A DNA stretch of 64,000 bases from Streptomyces sp. NBC_00335 (GCF_036127095.1 NZ_CP108006.1:6563501-6627500), one strand, 5' to 3'. Shown: positions 10,835 through 20,941, numbered from the stretch's first letter. Notes: generated by a model not told the origin, from the letters alone. Program-made: numbers and translations.

Positions 10835-12922
10835 TCAGCGCGCGGCGGCGGCGAGCGACTCGCGTGCGGCGGCGGTCACGGCTTCGGCGGTCAGGCCGAA
10901 CTCGCGGTACAGCACGGCGCCGTCGGCCGAGGCACCGAAGTGCTCCAGCGAGACGATCCGGCCGGCGTCGCCGACGTAGCGGTGCCAGGTCAGGCCGATG
11001 CCGGCCTCGACCGCGACACGCGCCTTGACCGAAGGCGGCAGGACGCTGTCCTTGTACTCCTGGGACTGCTCCTCGAACCACTCGACGGACGGCATCGAGA
11101 CGACCCGGGCCGGGACGCCCTCCGCCTGCAGCGCCTCGCGGGCGGCGACGGCGAGCTGGACCTCGGAGCCGGTGCCGATGAGCACGACCTGCGCGGGGCC
11201 GCCCTCAGCCTCGAAGAGCACGTACCCGCCCTTGGCGGCGTCCTCGTTGCGCTCGTAGGTCGGCACGCCCTGGCGGGTCAGCGCCAGACCGTGCGGGGCG
11301 CCCTTGCCGAAGACCTTGGTGTGGCGCTTGAGGATCTCGCGCCAGGCGACGGCGGTCTCGTTCGCGTCGGCCGGGCGGACCACGTTCAGGCCCGGGATGG
11401 CGCGCAGCGCGGCGACGTGCTCGACCGGCTGGTGGGTCGGGCCGTCCTCGCCGAGGCCGATGGAGTCGTGCGTCCACACGTAGGTGACCGGCACATGCAT
11501 CAGGGCGGAGAGGCGCACGGCGTTGCGCATGTAGTCGGAGAACACCAGGAAGGTGCCGCCGTAGATGCGGGTGTGGCCGTGCAGGGCGATGCCGTTCATG
11601 GCCGCGGCCATGGCGTGCTCGCGGATGCCGAAGTGGATGGTGCGGCCGTACGGGTCGGCCTCCGGCAGCGGGTTGCCCACCGGCAGGAACGAGGAGTTCT
11701 TGTCGATGGTGGTGTTGTTGGAGCCGGCGAGGTCGGCCGAGCCGCCCCACAGCTCCGGGATGACCGCGCCGAGCGCTTCGAGGACCTTGCCCGAGGCGGC
11801 GCGGGTGGCGACGCCCTTGCCGGCCTCGAAGACGGGGAGCTTGTCCTCCCAGCCCGCGGGCAGCTCGTTCGCGTTGATGCGGTCGAACTCGGCCGCGCGC
11901 TCGGTGTTGGCGGTGCGCCAGGCGGAGAACTCCTTCTCCCAGGCGGCGCGGGCCTCGCGGCCCCGGTCGCCGAGGGAGCGGGTGTGCGCGATGACTTCGT
12001 CGGAGACCTCGAAGGTCTGCTCCGGGTCGAAGCCGAGCACGCGCTTGGTGGCGGCGACCTCGTCGTTGCCGAGGGCCGAGCCGTGCGAGGCCTCGGTGCC
12101 CTGGGCGTGCGGGGCCGGCCAGGCGATGATCGAGCGGGCCGCGATGAAGGAGGGGCGCTCCGTCTCGGCCTTGGCGGCCTGCAGCGCGGTGAACAGCGCC
12201 TTCGGGTCGAGGTCGCCGTTCTCCTGCTGCGCGACGCGCTGGACGTGCCAGCCGTACGCCTCGTAACGCTTCAGGGTGTCCTCGGAGACGGCCGTCTCCG
12301 TGTCGCCCTCGATGGAGATGTGGTTGTCGTCCCACAGCAGCACCAGGTTGCCGAGCTTCTGGTGGCCGGCCAGCGCGGACGCCTCGTGGGAGATGCCCTC
12401 CTGGAGGCAGCCGTCGCCCGCGATCGCGTAGATCATGTGGTCGAACGGGGAGGTGCCCGTGGGAGCCTCGGGGTCGAACAGGCCGCGCTCGTAGCGGGCG
12501 GCCATGGCCATGCCCACCGCGTTGGCGATGCCCTGGCCCAGCGGGCCGGTGGTGGTCTCGACGCCCGCGGTGTGGCCGTACTCCGGGTGGCCCGGGGTCT
12601 TCGAACCCCAGGTGCGGAAGGCCTTCAGGTCGTCCAGCTCGAGCCCGAACCCACCCAGGTACAGCTGGGTGTAGAGGGTCAGCGAGGAATGACCGGCGGA
12701 GAGCACGAAACGGTCGCGGCCGACCCACTCCGGGTCCGCCGGGTCGTGCCGCATCACCTTCTGGAAGAGGGTGTACGCGGCGGGGGCCAGGCTCATCGCC
12801 GTGCCGGGGTGGCCGTTACCGACCTTCTGGACCGCATCGGCGGCCAGGATCCGGGCGGTGTCGACAGCACGCTGGTCCAGTTCGGTCCAGTCGAGCTCTG
12901 TGGTCGTCGGCTTGGTGCTCAC
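10835..12922 (-). CDS. tkt: transketolase
   Basis: A thiamine diphosphate enzyme that transfers two-carbon units between sugar phosphates. The 695-residue protein carries GNGHPG at the N terminus, the thiamine-binding [13 protein letters not shown] segment, the pyrimidine domain around [15 protein letters not shown] and a C-terminal domain. The start is GTG. It is the promoter-proximal gene of the pentose phosphate run and is divergent from ctaB, from which it is separated by 276 bases. Confidence 0.97.
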   Translation of the reverse strand: MSTKPTTTELDWTELDQRAVDTARILAADAVQKVGNGHPGTAMSLAPAAYTLFQKVMRHDPADPEWVGRDRFVLSAGHSSLTLYTQLYLGGFGLELDDLKAFRTWGSKTPGHPEYGHTAGVETTTGPLGQGIANAVGMAMAARYERGLFDPEAPTGTSPFDHMIYAIAGDGCLQEGISHEASALAGHQKLGNLVLLWDDNHISIEGDTETAVSEDTLKRYEAYGWHVQRVAQQENGDLDPKALFTALQAAKAETERPSFIAARSIIAWPAPHAQGTEASHGSALGNDEVAATKRVLGFDPEQTFEVSDEVIAHTRSLGDRGREARAAWEKEFSAWRTANTERAAEFDRINANELPAGWEDKLPVFEAGKGVATRAASGKVLEALGAVIPELWGGSADLAGSNNTTIDKNSSFLPVGNPLPEADPYGRTIHFGIREHAMAAAMNGIALHGHTRIYGGTFLVFSDYMRNAVRLSALMHVPVTYVWTHDSIGLGEDGPTHQPVEHVAALRAIPGLNVVRPADANETAVAWREILKRHTKVFGKGAPHGLALTRQGVPTYERNEDAAKGGYVLFEAEGGPAQVVLIGTGSEVQLAVAAREALQAEGVPARVVSMPSVEWFEEQSQEYKDSVLPPSVKARVAVEAGIGLTWHRYVGDAGRIVSLEHFGASADGAVLYREFGLTAEAVTAAARESLAAAAR

Positions 12923-13198
12923 CGTGGGTCAGGGCTCCTCTCCACATGTCTGGTTCCCGGTGACGAACGGTGCACCGGCGCGATTCCGAGCCTACCCCCG
13001 CCACAGCGTGCAGCTATTCGAGTACCCGCGGTCCGCACGTGACGTCGCAGCGCCGATCGGACCAACACGGGGCGACCCCCGCGCGGGACGAGCCAATGGC
13101 TACGTCTAGAGTGGCGTGGTACGCGCAAGCCTTTACGGGACCTACATGTTTAAAAGGGTTCACGTCGGAGCTTGCTGGATTCTCTGTCAGGGGTGTGC

Positions 13199-14140
13199 GT
13201 GACGGCCGTCGAATCCCGTCCAGCGGGGGTGCTCGGGACGAGCCCCAACCACCGGCCGTTCGGGGCCCGGGCCATGGCTTTCGTGGCGCTGACCAAGCCG
13301 CGGATCATCGAGCTTCTGCTCATCACGACCGTGCCGGTGATGTTCCTCGCCGAGCAGGGCGTGCCCTCGCTGTGGCTGGTCCTCGCCACCTGCTTCGGTG
13401 GTTATCTGTCCGCGGGCGGCGCCAACGCGCTGAACATGTACATCGACCGCGACATCGACGCGCTGATGGACCGGACCTCGGGACGCCCGTTGGTGACCGG
13501 CATGGTCAGCCCGCGCGAGTGCCTGGTCTTCGGCATCACCCTCGGGATCGCGTCCACCCTGTTCTTCGGGCTGCTGATCAACTGGCTCTCGGCCGCGCTC
13601 GCGCTCGGCGCGCTCCTCTTCTATGTCGTCGTCTACACGATGCTGTTGAAGCGGCGCACCTCGCAGAACATCGTCTGGGGCGGCATCGCGGGCTGCATGC
13701 CGGTGCTCATCGGCTGGTCGGCCGTGAAGAACGAGGTCTCCTGGGCCGCGGTCATCCTCTTCCTCGTCATCTTCTTCTGGACGCCGCCGCACTACTGGCC
13801 GCTGTCGATGAAGGTGAAGGACGACTACGCGCGGGTCGGCGTGCCGATGCTGCCGGTCGTGGCGGGCAACAAGGCCGTGGCCAAGCAGATCGTCCTCTAC
13901 AGCTGGGTGATGGTGGCGGTCTCGCTGCTGCTGACCCCGCTGGGGTACACCGGCTGGTTCTACACCTCGGTCGCCCTGGTGGCCGGCGGCTGGTGGCTGT
14001 GGGAGGCGCACGGGCTGAACGCGCGCGCCAAGTCGGGCGTGACGGGCGCGAAGCTCAAGGAGATGCGGCTGTTCCACTGGTCGATCACCTACGTGTCGCT
14101 GCTCTTCGTCGCCGTCGCCGTGGATCCCTTCCTCCGCTGA
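13199..14140 (+). CDS. ctaB: protoheme IX farnesyltransferase (heme O synthase)
   Basis: This UbiA-family membrane enzyme adds a farnesyl group to heme B to make heme O for cytochrome oxidase. The 313 residues contain the prenyl-diphosphate motif [15 protein letters not shown] and eight to nine hydrophobic helices. The GTG at 13199 gives [10 protein letters not shown] and has CAGGGG five bases upstream; GTG 13193 and TTG 13172 are in frame but less well placed. ctaA, the next enzyme, lies 1.7 kb downstream on the other strand. Confidence 0.95.
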   Translation: MTAVESRPAGVLGTSPNHRPFGARAMAFVALTKPRIIELLLITTVPVMFLAEQGVPSLWLVLATCFGGYLSAGGANALNMYIDRDIDALMDRTSGRPLVTGMVSPRECLVFGITLGIASTLFFGLLINWLSAALALGALLFYVVVYTMLLKRRTSQNIVWGGIAGCMPVLIGWSAVKNEVSWAAVILFLVIFFWTPPHYWPLSMKVKDDYARVGVPMLPVVAGNKAVAKQIVLYSWVMVAVSLLLTPLGYTGWFYTSVALVAGGWWLWEAHGLNARAKSGVTGAKLKEMRLFHWSITYVSLLFVAVAVDPFLR

Positions 14141-14193
14141 TCCTTCGCCGATGAACCTTCCTCCGTTCATTACCGGCCGGTAGCATGCCTTTC

Positions 14194-14544
14194 ATGGCAG
14201 ACACCGAGGAGACCGCCGCCACGGCGGACAAGAAGCAGGACCGTAAGGCCGCGAAGCTGGCCAAGCAGATCGGCGCGTTCGCCAAGCAGCACGGCGGCGC
14301 CGAGGGCCACCTCGCGCACATCGGCCAGGCGGGCACCCGGATCGTCCTCGTCGGCACCGACGGCGGCTGGGGCGACCTGGTGGCCCCTGCGTACGACACC
14401 GCGCGGCTCGCGGCAGAGAAGGCCGGGCTGACCCTCCACGAGGAGTTCGACGGCGAGTTCGCCGCGCGGGTGCGGACGGGACCGTACGAGTGGTCGCGGA
14501 TGGCCGGAATGCAGCTCGGCGGAACCGCGAATCCGGCGGCCTGA
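14194..14544 (+). CDS. conserved hypothetical protein after ctaB
   Basis: This 116-residue soluble protein has a lysine-rich N terminus (DKKQDRKAAKLAKQIG) and a small alpha/beta body with GTRIVLVGTDGGWGDLV and YEWSRMAGMQL. I recognise no domain. There is no signal peptide or membrane segment. An in-frame ATG nine bases upstream is an alternative start, and neither has a strong ribosome site. It follows ctaB by about 50 bases in the same direction and may be cotranscribed. Function unknown. Confidence 0.8.
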   Translation: MADTEETAATADKKQDRKAAKLAKQIGAFAKQHGGAEGHLAHIGQAGTRIVLVGTDGGWGDLVAPAYDTARLAAEKAGLTLHEEFDGEFAARVRTGPYEWSRMAGMQLGGTANPAA

Positions 14545-14684
14545 CCCGGTCGATCTTGGCTTGATCATTGGCCCGATCGTTTCGGGTCACCCGCTCGGTC
14601 AACAGCGCGAGCAACACCTCACACCCCGCTCACCCGTTAGGACGTGTGGAAGCCCCTTCCTCACGTCCGCAACGGGATGCCCGG

Positions 14685-15803
14685 ATGATCGAAACGCCGC
14701 CCCTGGTGGACCAGTACTGCCAGGGAGTGCTCCGCACGGAGCTCGGCCTCGCCACCTTCGAGGCCCAGCTCCTCCCCTCGGCCGGCCCGCCCGCCGCCGG
14801 CACCACCTTCTTCGACACCCAGACCGGCTTCGCGGTGCGCCGCTGGTGCCCGCCGCTGCTCGGGCTCGAACCGCACTGCGCCCCCGCCCGCTACCTCGCC
14901 CGGCGGCGCGAGCTGGGCGCCGCCGAGTCCGCCCGCCGGCTGCTGCGCGGCTGTGGGGTCGGAGCCCGGCTCGTCGACACCGGGGTGCCCGGGGACCTCA
15001 CCGGGTCCAAGGAACTGGCCCTGGCCGGCGAGGCCGAGGCCTTCGAGCTGGTGCGGCCGGAGCTGCTGGCAGAGCAGGCGGCGGACACCTCGGGGACCGT
15101 GGCCGCCTTCCTGGCCGACCTTGCGGGGGCGGTCCACCACGCCGCCGCCGGGGCCGTGGCCTTCACCTGCGGGGCGGACGCGGGGAGCGTCGCCGACCGG
15201 TCCTGGGTGGCGGCCCTCGAAGCCGCGCCCGAGCCGCCAGGTCCGGGCGAGGTGCGGGGCGCGGCCGGGCGCTGGCTGGCCGCGCGGGCCGGGGGAGGGG
15301 CCGTACGGGATCCCGTACTCCTGCGGCACCTGGCGTGGAGCGCGGTGTCCGCCGGCCTCCCGATCCAGCTGCACACGGGCGGGGAGCAGGGGGAGCCGGA
15401 GCGGCTGACCGGGTTCCTGCGGGCCACCGAGGGACTCGGGGCGCGGCTGGTGCTCCTCGGTGGGTACCCCCACCACCGGCAGACCGCGCGGCTGGCCGCG
15501 GCCTTCCCGCACGTCCACGCCGACCTCGGCGCGGCGCTGGGGTCCACGGGGGCGCGGGCGGCCGCCGTACTGGCGGAGTGCCTGGAGACCGCGCCGTTCG
15601 GGAAGCTGATGTTCTCCGGCGGCGGACGCCAACTGCCCGAACTGCATGCGGTGGGCGCGCTGGTCTTCCGGGAGGCGCTCGGCCGGGTGCTCGGCGGCTG
15701 GGTCGCAGACGGCTCCTGGTCCTGGCGGGACGCGGAGCGGGTGGCGGCGATGGTCGCGGCGGGCAATGCCCGCCGCGTCTACCGGCTGGACGAACGGGGC
15801 TGA
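14685..15803 (+). CDS. amidohydrolase-fold protein, probably catalytically inactive
   Basis: The 372-residue sequence resembles amidohydrolase_2 (FluG N-terminal type) TIM-barrel proteins. The expected first metal motif HxH reads Y11-C-Q13 in DQYCQGVL, the beta-6 histidine position reads G260 in LLGGYPHHRQ, and the beta-8 aspartate position reads GGG (312-314) in FSGGGRQLPEL. Only H230 in QLHTGG is kept. The fold and hydrophobic pattern otherwise persist to the stop with no frameshift, which suggests a selected non-catalytic role rather than decay. Function unknown. Confidence 0.75.
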   Translation: MIETPPLVDQYCQGVLRTELGLATFEAQLLPSAGPPAAGTTFFDTQTGFAVRRWCPPLLGLEPHCAPARYLARRRELGAAESARRLLRGCGVGARLVDTGVPGDLTGSKELALAGEAEAFELVRPELLAEQAADTSGTVAAFLADLAGAVHHAAAGAVAFTCGADAGSVADRSWVAALEAAPEPPGPGEVRGAAGRWLAARAGGGAVRDPVLLRHLAWSAVSAGLPIQLHTGGEQGEPERLTGFLRATEGLGARLVLLGGYPHHRQTARLAAAFPHVHADLGAALGSTGARAAAVLAECLETAPFGKLMFSGGGRQLPELHAVGALVFREALGRVLGGWVADGSWSWRDAERVAAMVAAGNARRVYRLDERG

Positions 15804-15835
15804 CGAACGGGGCTGACGAACGGGCTGACGAGCGG
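15789..15835 (+). repeat. 13-bp tandem repeat across a stop codon
   Basis: GACGAACGGGGCT occurs at 15789-15801 and 15802-15814, then a 12-base version at 15815-15826 and a partial fourth copy. The first unit encodes the last residues and stop of the amidohydrolase-like gene, so the array repeats the TGA. Confidence 0.8.
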
Positions 15836-15881
15836 TCGGCCCCCGGTGGGCCAGTGGGTCAGACCGCGGTGGGTCGGCGGA

Positions 15882-16841
15882 TCAGACCGCTGCGAGCCGG
15901 GCGTCGTCCCGGTCCGGGGTCCCGGTCTGCTCGGACGGGCGCTCGCGCAGGCTCAGCGCCACCCGGAGCACCGAGATCCACACCAGGCAGGAGCCGAGCA
16001 TGTGGGCCGCCACGAGGGCCTCGGGCACCTCGGTGAAGTACTGGACGTAACCGATGGCGCCCTGGGAGAGCAGCACGATCAGCAGGTCGCGGGCGCGCGC
16101 CCGGGTGTCCACGGGGGCGTCGACCACGCGCAGCACCAGCCACATCGCGACGGCGAGCGCGCACACCACCCAGGCGGAGACCGCGTGGACGTGGGCGGTG
16201 GCCGACCAGTCGAAGGGCATCCGCTTGATCTCGCTGCTGTCCCCGGCGTGCGGGCCGGAACCGGTGACCACCGTGCCCGCCGCGATCAGCACGACGGTGG
16301 CCGCGAGCAGCGCCCACGAGAGCTTGCGGACCGGAGCGGGCACGCGCGGCCGGGCCGGGCCGTCACCCTCGCGGGTGCGCTGCCAGGTGATCGTCGTCAC
16401 GGTGATCAGCGAGGTGGCGAGCATGAAGTGCCCGGCCACGCTGTAGGGGTTGAGGCCCGTCAGGACGGTGATGCCGCCGAGGACCGCGTTGCCCATCACG
16501 ATGGCGAACTGGAGCCAGCCGAGCCGGGTCAGCGAGCGGCGCCACGGCTTGGCGCAGCGGGCGGCGGTGATCGCCCAGCCAACGGCCGCGCAGAGCACGT
16601 ACGTCAGCATGCGGTTGCCGAACTCGATGGCGCCGTGGAAGCCCTGCTCCTGGGTCACGATCAGGCTGTCGCCGGTGCACTTGGGCCACGTGTCGCAGCC
16701 GAGACCGGATCCGGTCAGCCGTACCGCGCCGCCGGTGACGACGATGACGACGCTCATGAGCACCGCTGCGAACGCGGCCCGCTGGACGGTCCGGGGTGAC
16801 GGCGTCCAACGGCGGGCGAGATATGAGAGGGGGGTCAACAC
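15882..16841 (-). CDS. ctaA: heme A synthase (COX15/CtaA)
   Basis: An integral membrane enzyme that hydroxylates heme O to heme A. The 319 residues hold eight predicted membrane helices. The GGAVRLTGSGLGCDTWPKC segment has the conserved cysteine pair loop, EFGNRMLTYV holds a heme-ligand-region histidine-type motif, and later ATAHVHAVSAW and EALVAAHMLGS supply conserved histidines. The frame is open upstream, but GTG 16841 gives the standard start VLTPLSYLARR. ctaB lies upstream on the opposite strand. Confidence 0.93.
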   Translation of the reverse strand: MLTPLSYLARRWTPSPRTVQRAAFAAVLMSVVIVVTGGAVRLTGSGLGCDTWPKCTGDSLIVTQEQGFHGAIEFGNRMLTYVLCAAVGWAITAARCAKPWRRSLTRLGWLQFAIVMGNAVLGGITVLTGLNPYSVAGHFMLATSLITVTTITWQRTREGDGPARPRVPAPVRKLSWALLAATVVLIAAGTVVTGSGPHAGDSSEIKRMPFDWSATAHVHAVSAWVVCALAVAMWLVLRVVDAPVDTRARARDLLIVLLSQGAIGYVQYFTEVPEALVAAHMLGSCLVWISVLRVALSLRERPSEQTGTPDRDDARLAAV

Positions 16842-16875
16842 GGCGCTTATCGTACGCGGACACTTGTGCAAAGTT

Positions 16876-18012
16876 TCACGAGGGGGTGGCGGTCGCCCCG
16901 TCAGGGCCGATGGCCAGCCGGAACCGGGCCCCGGCGGGATCGCCTTCCGCATGCCACCACACGCGGATCCGCCAATGCGCGCCCTCGCCCGGGTAGTCGG
17001 CCGAGGCCGCGAAGCCCCGTACCAATTCGACACCTACATCCTCGGCCGTCCTATTTCTCACTTCCGCCCCGCTGCGCCAGGGATGTGGCTGTACGTTCCA
17101 CAGTCCGTCGGATCCGCGGACCTCGATGCGCCACACCGCGACCCAGGGGGTCACCTCCAGCATCGTGTGGACCTGGTCGGCCTCCAGGCCCAGCCGGACG
17201 GCGATCTCCGCCTCGGGGACTCCCTGGACGCGGGCGGCGACCACGGCCTGGGGCAGCAGCCGTTCGGGCAGCAGCCCGCGCGTGCGCAGGCCGGCCAGGG
17301 AGGCGAAGGACAGGAAGCGCAGCCGCAGTTCGAGCTGGCGGCCGATGTGGTCCAGGGCCTCCTCCGCCTCCTGCGACTCCTCGGAGCCGGGATCGGAGAG
17401 CAGCAGCCGCCGGAAGGAGGCCTCCGCGTCGACCGCCCAGGCCACGGACTCCTCGGCCAGGCCCAGCTCCGCGAGCCGGTCGCCGAGGAACACCTTCGCC
17501 TGCGCGAGGCCCCGCTGATTGACCGGATCCTCCTGGTCCAGGGCCGCCCAGACCTCCACCGCGCCGCGCGTCAGGTCCCGGGCCCGCTCGCCGGCGGCCC
17601 GTTCCATGGCGCTCGGGCCGTTCTCGGAGCCGGGGCCCAGCGGATGCTTCGGCAGCCGCTCCCCGTCACTGAGGGGCCAGGACAGCCAGACCCCCTGGTT
17701 GATCAGGCCCCGGGCGTACCAGCGGGCGTACTCGGCCGCGTGGCCGGCCGCCTGCTGCGAGAACCGCAGCCCCTCCTCGATGGCGGCCAGGGCGCCGCCC
17801 CGGTCCCCGCCGGCGAAGCGGCGGGCCGCCAGGTCGCCCAGGCGCAGACCCAGCCGGGCCGCGCACTCGGCGTCGGCGCGGGCCGGCTCGCGCAGGGCTG
17901 CGATCAGCTCGGCCAGCAGGGCGTCGGCCTCAGCGGCTCCGGCGTGCGCCGCGCCCGAACGGATCCGCGCCCACTGTTCGTCCAGCCGCAGAACGGCCTC
18001 TCGCTGCGCCAT
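16876..18012 (-). CDS. hypothetical TPR-like protein
   Basis: This 378-residue cytoplasmic protein has two parts. Residues 1-240 are alpha-helical with TPR-like amphipathic pairs (for example DRLAELGLAEESVAWAVDAE), probably for protein contacts. Residues 250-378 look like a beta-rich domain that includes VWRIEVRGSDGLWNVQ and WRIRVWWHAEGD. There is no catalytic signature and no membrane segment. The ATG at 18012 is chosen because a GGGGGG stretch lies just upstream; ATG 18030 is an alternative. It is 34 bases upstream of ctaA on the same strand. Function unknown. Confidence 0.75.
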   Translation of the reverse strand: MAQREAVLRLDEQWARIRSGAAHAGAAEADALLAELIAALREPARADAECAARLGLRLGDLAARRFAGGDRGGALAAIEEGLRFSQQAAGHAAEYARWYARGLINQGVWLSWPLSDGERLPKHPLGPGSENGPSAMERAAGERARDLTRGAVEVWAALDQEDPVNQRGLAQAKVFLGDRLAELGLAEESVAWAVDAEASFRRLLLSDPGSEESQEAEEALDHIGRQLELRLRFLSFASLAGLRTRGLLPERLLPQAVVAARVQGVPEAEIAVRLGLEADQVHTMLEVTPWVAVWRIEVRGSDGLWNVQPHPWRSGAEVRNRTAEDVGVELVRGFAASADYPGEGAHWRIRVWWHAEGDPAGARFRLAIGPDGATATPS

Positions 18013-18237
18013 GCCGCCCCCCGGCTCCATGCGTGAAGGTGCTCATCCTCCCAGGGAACGCCCCGCCGGGTGGGAGTGTTCCGATCAATCCCCGCCGCCG
18101 TTCGAGTGATGGTGCGGTGGCACTGCGTAACCGGGCGGGTCTCAACCCGGGTGGCGTTGATCGCGGAAGACTTACCCGTCCGCTGGACGGGCGAGCAGCG
18201 TGAGCCAGGAAGTTCCCTCGCCTGCGGGGGAGCGGGG

Positions 18238-19005
18238 TCAATCCCAGCGGAACCAGCGCGCAGCAGCGCCAAGTCCGAGTACGGCCCAGCAGGTAAGCAC
18301 GGCCGCGTCGCCCCAGGGCAGCGCGGCCCCGTGCTGGAGCACCTCGCGCAGCCCGTCGGAGAGCGCGGAGATCGGGAGCAGGCCGAGGACGGACTGCACC
18401 GCTCCGGGGAACTTGTCCATCGGCACGATCACCCCGCCGCCGACCAGCAGCAGCAGGAAGACCAGGTTGGCGGCGGCCAGCGTGGCCTCCGCCCTGAGGG
18501 TGCCGGCCATCAGAAGGCCGAGCCCGGAGAAGGCGGCCGTGCCGAGCAGGATCAGCAGGGCGACGGACAGCGGGTTCCCGTGCGGGGACCAGCCCAGGGC
18601 GAAGGCGATCACCGTCAGCAGCGCGATCTGCAGCACCTCGGTGACCAGCACGGACAGCGTCTTGGCGGCCATCAGGGCCCAGCGCGGCAGCGGGGAGGCC
18701 CCGAGCCGCTTGAGGACCCCGTAGCGCCGGTCGAAGCCGGTGGCGATGGCCTGGCCGGTGAAGGCGGTGGACATCACGGCCAGCGCCAGGATGCCGGGGG
18801 CGAGGAAGTCCACGGACTTTCCCTCGCCGGTGTCGACGATGTCCACGGCTGAGAAGAGGGTCAGCAGCAGCGCCGGGATGATCACGGTCAGCAGCAGCTG
18901 CTCCCCGTTGCGCAGCAGCATCCGGGTCTCCAGCGCGGTCTGCGCCAGGATCATGCGGGACACGGGCGCGGCCCCCGGGCGGGGGGTGAACTTACCGGCG
19001 CTCAT
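18238..19005 (-). CDS. ABC-2 type transporter permease
   Basis: This 255-residue membrane protein has six predicted helices and the ABC-2 exporter pattern: a short cytoplasmic N terminus, RRYGVLKRLGASPLPRW between early helices, and GLGLLMAGTLRAEA. It pairs with the ATPase encoded immediately upstream, sharing a four-base ATGA overlap. Such pairs export lipids, drugs or polysaccharide. The substrate cannot be read from sequence. Confidence 0.9.
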   Translation of the reverse strand: MSAGKFTPRPGAAPVSRMILAQTALETRMLLRNGEQLLLTVIIPALLLTLFSAVDIVDTGEGKSVDFLAPGILALAVMSTAFTGQAIATGFDRRYGVLKRLGASPLPRWALMAAKTLSVLVTEVLQIALLTVIAFALGWSPHGNPLSVALLILLGTAAFSGLGLLMAGTLRAEATLAAANLVFLLLLVGGGVIVPMDKFPGAVQSVLGLLPISALSDGLREVLQHGAALPWGDAAVLTCWAVLGLGAAARWFRWD

Positions 19006-19928
19006 GCGCGCAGCTCCTTACCGGTCAGTTCCAGGAAGACGTCTTCGAGGGTGTGCCGCTCCACCGAGAGGCTGTCGGGCATCACCCCGTGCTGCGCGCA
19101 CCAGGAGGCGACGGTGGCCAGCAGCTGGGGGTCGACGTCGCCGGTGACCCGGTAGACGCCGGGGAGGAGCTCGGCGGCCTGGGTGCCGTCGGGCAGGGCC
19201 TTGAGCAGGGAGCCGACGTCGAGCGCGGGGCGGCCGGTGAAGCGCAGGGTGTTCTCGGCGCCGCCGCGGCACAGCGCGTCGGGGGTGCCGTGGGCGATGA
19301 CCTTGCCGGCGTCGACGATGGCGACCTCGTCCGCGAGCTGCTCGGCCTCGTCCATGTGGTGCGTGGTGAGGACGACCGAGACCCCGTCGGCGCGCAGTTC
19401 CCGTACGAGGTCCCAGGTCGCGCGGCGGGCCTGCGGGTCGAGGCCGGCGGTCGGCTCGTCCAGGAAGACCAGCTCGGGGCGGCCGACGACGGCCATGGCG
19501 AGGGCCAGGCGCTGCTGCTGGCCGCCGGAGAGGCGGCGGTAGGGGGTGCGGCCGCAGCCGCCGAGGCCGAGACGGTCCACCAGGGTGGGGACGTCCAGGG
19601 GGGCGGCGTAGAGCTTGGCCATGTGGCGCAGCATCTCGACGGCCCGGGCGCCGGAGTAGACGCCGCCGGACTGGAGCATCACGCCGATGCGCGGGCGCAG
19701 GGACTCGGCCTGCGCCACGGGGTCGAGGCCGAGGACGCGGACGGATCCGGCGTCGGGGCGGCGGTAGCCCTCGCAGGTTTCCACAGTGGTCGTTTTGCCC
19801 GCGCCGTTGGGACCAAGGACTGCGGTGACCGAGGCCCTCCGGACGGTGAGGTCCAGGCCGTCCACCGCGGTTTTGGGGCCGTACCGCTTCACCAGTCCGC
19901 GGATTTCCACGGCGGGGTCGTTGCTCAT
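19002..19928 (-). CDS. ABC transporter ATP-binding protein
   Basis: The 308-residue ATPase subunit of an exporter has Walker A GPNGAGKTTT, the signature LSGGQQQRLALA, Walker B LVFLDEPTAGLDP and the switch histidine in TTHHMDEAEQLADE. The C-terminal 80 residues are the accessory domain common in DrrA-like drug and ABC-2 export ATPases. It overlaps the permease start by four bases. It is divergent from the formate/nitrite channel gene. Confidence 0.93.
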   Translation of the reverse strand: MSNDPAVEIRGLVKRYGPKTAVDGLDLTVRRASVTAVLGPNGAGKTTTVETCEGYRRPDAGSVRVLGLDPVAQAESLRPRIGVMLQSGGVYSGARAVEMLRHMAKLYAAPLDVPTLVDRLGLGGCGRTPYRRLSGGQQQRLALAMAVVGRPELVFLDEPTAGLDPQARRATWDLVRELRADGVSVVLTTHHMDEAEQLADEVAIVDAGKVIAHGTPDALCRGGAENTLRFTGRPALDVGSLLKALPDGTQAAELLPGVYRVTGDVDPQLLATVASWCAQHGVMPDSLSVERHTLEDVFLELTGKELRA

Positions 19929-20058
19929 GGGGAGTGAGTCTACGGAGCCCCGGGAGGTGACCGGGGTGGGGCCGTAGGTCCCGCCCCCGAAGGGTCACGG
20001 ACCTGCGCATTCGTGACTTTATCGTCCGTCCGGGGATGCGTCCGGACCCTAACGTCGA

Positions 20059-20853
20059 ATGGTGAACAGCATCGCTCAGAACGTCGAAGCCACCTCGGGG
20101 CAGGCCGAGCGCAAGGCCCATGACCTCGGGCATCCGCCGCGCTACTTCGTGTCGGCCATGCTCGCGGGCGCCTACATCGCCATCGGCGAGGTGCTGCTCC
20201 TGGTCGCGATCTCGCCGTTCGTGGCCAAGGGCTCGCCGGCCGTGAAGCTGCTGGAGGGTGCGGTCTTCCCGATCGCCCTGACCATCGTGATGTTCGCCGG
20301 CGCCCAGCTCTTCACCAGCAATGTGATGGTCATGCTGGTCGGCGCCCTGTCCGGGCGGACCGGCCCGAGGGACCTGTTCCTGTCCTGGACGCTCTCCCTG
20401 GCGGGGAACCTGGCCGGAGCCTTCGCCTTCGGCGCCATGGTGCACGCCTCGGGCGTGGTCTCCTCGCCCTCGGCGCGGTCCATGCTCACCGAGATGGTGC
20501 ACGGGAAGATGGCGCTGAGCGGCGGGCAGCTGTTCTGGCGCGCGGTGCTCTGCAACATGCTGGTCTGTCTGGCCATCTGGATGTTCACCCGGGCGCGCGG
20601 CGATGCCGCCAAGATTTTCGTCCTGTGGCTGCCGGTGGCTGTTTTTGTCGCCGTCGGATTCGAACACTGTGTAGCGAACATGGCTGTTTTCAGCCTCGCG
20701 ATCCTGGATGGCTCAGCCGGCTTCGGTGATCTTTTCCGGAATCTGATGTTCACCGTGCCGGGGAACATCGTGGGCGGGGGATTGCTGGTGGGAGCCGTCT
20801 ACTGGTTCACCGGCGGGGCCCTGCGCGAGGGCGGAGCGTCGACGTCCATATAA
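20059..20853 (+). CDS. formate/nitrite transporter family channel
   Basis: A 264-residue pentameric-type FNT channel with six membrane helices. Family hallmarks include AMLAGAYIAIGEV in helix 1, GAQLFTSNVMVM in the broken helix, GNLAGAFAFG, and the central histidine region GFEHCVANM. FNT members carry formate, nitrite or hydrosulfide; the substrate is not decided here and no formate dehydrogenase or nitrite reductase gene is adjacent. There is no clear ribosome site; TAACGT ends four bases before the ATG, so a leaderless transcript beginning near ATG 20059 or GTG 20062 is possible. Confidence 0.9.
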   Translation: MVNSIAQNVEATSGQAERKAHDLGHPPRYFVSAMLAGAYIAIGEVLLLVAISPFVAKGSPAVKLLEGAVFPIALTIVMFAGAQLFTSNVMVMLVGALSGRTGPRDLFLSWTLSLAGNLAGAFAFGAMVHASGVVSSPSARSMLTEMVHGKMALSGGQLFWRAVLCNMLVCLAIWMFTRARGDAAKIFVLWLPVAVFVAVGFEHCVANMAVFSLAILDGSAGFGDLFRNLMFTVPGNIVGGGLLVGAVYWFTGGALREGGASTSI

Positions 20854-20882
20854 CGCTCCGTGGATAAATAAGGTAACCCTTA

Positions 20883-20915
20883 GTGATGGAGGCCACCAGA
20901 GGTGGCCTCCATCAC
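20883..20915 (+). terminator. 15-bp hairpin after the FNT gene
   Basis: GTGATGGAGGCCACC (20883-20897) and GGTGGCCTCCATCAC (20901-20915) form a perfect 15-base stem with a three-base AGA loop. It isolates the FNT gene from the SUF operon. Confidence 0.85.
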
Positions 20916-20941
20916 GGCTTGTCGGGGCGCGACTAATTACG

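Noticed and set aside
20869..20882. TAAGG-TAAC-CCTTA as an iron-regulator box
   Set aside because: Only a 5-base palindrome; it does not match the longer DmdR/IdeR iron box well, and it lies next to a terminator stem rather than a promoter.
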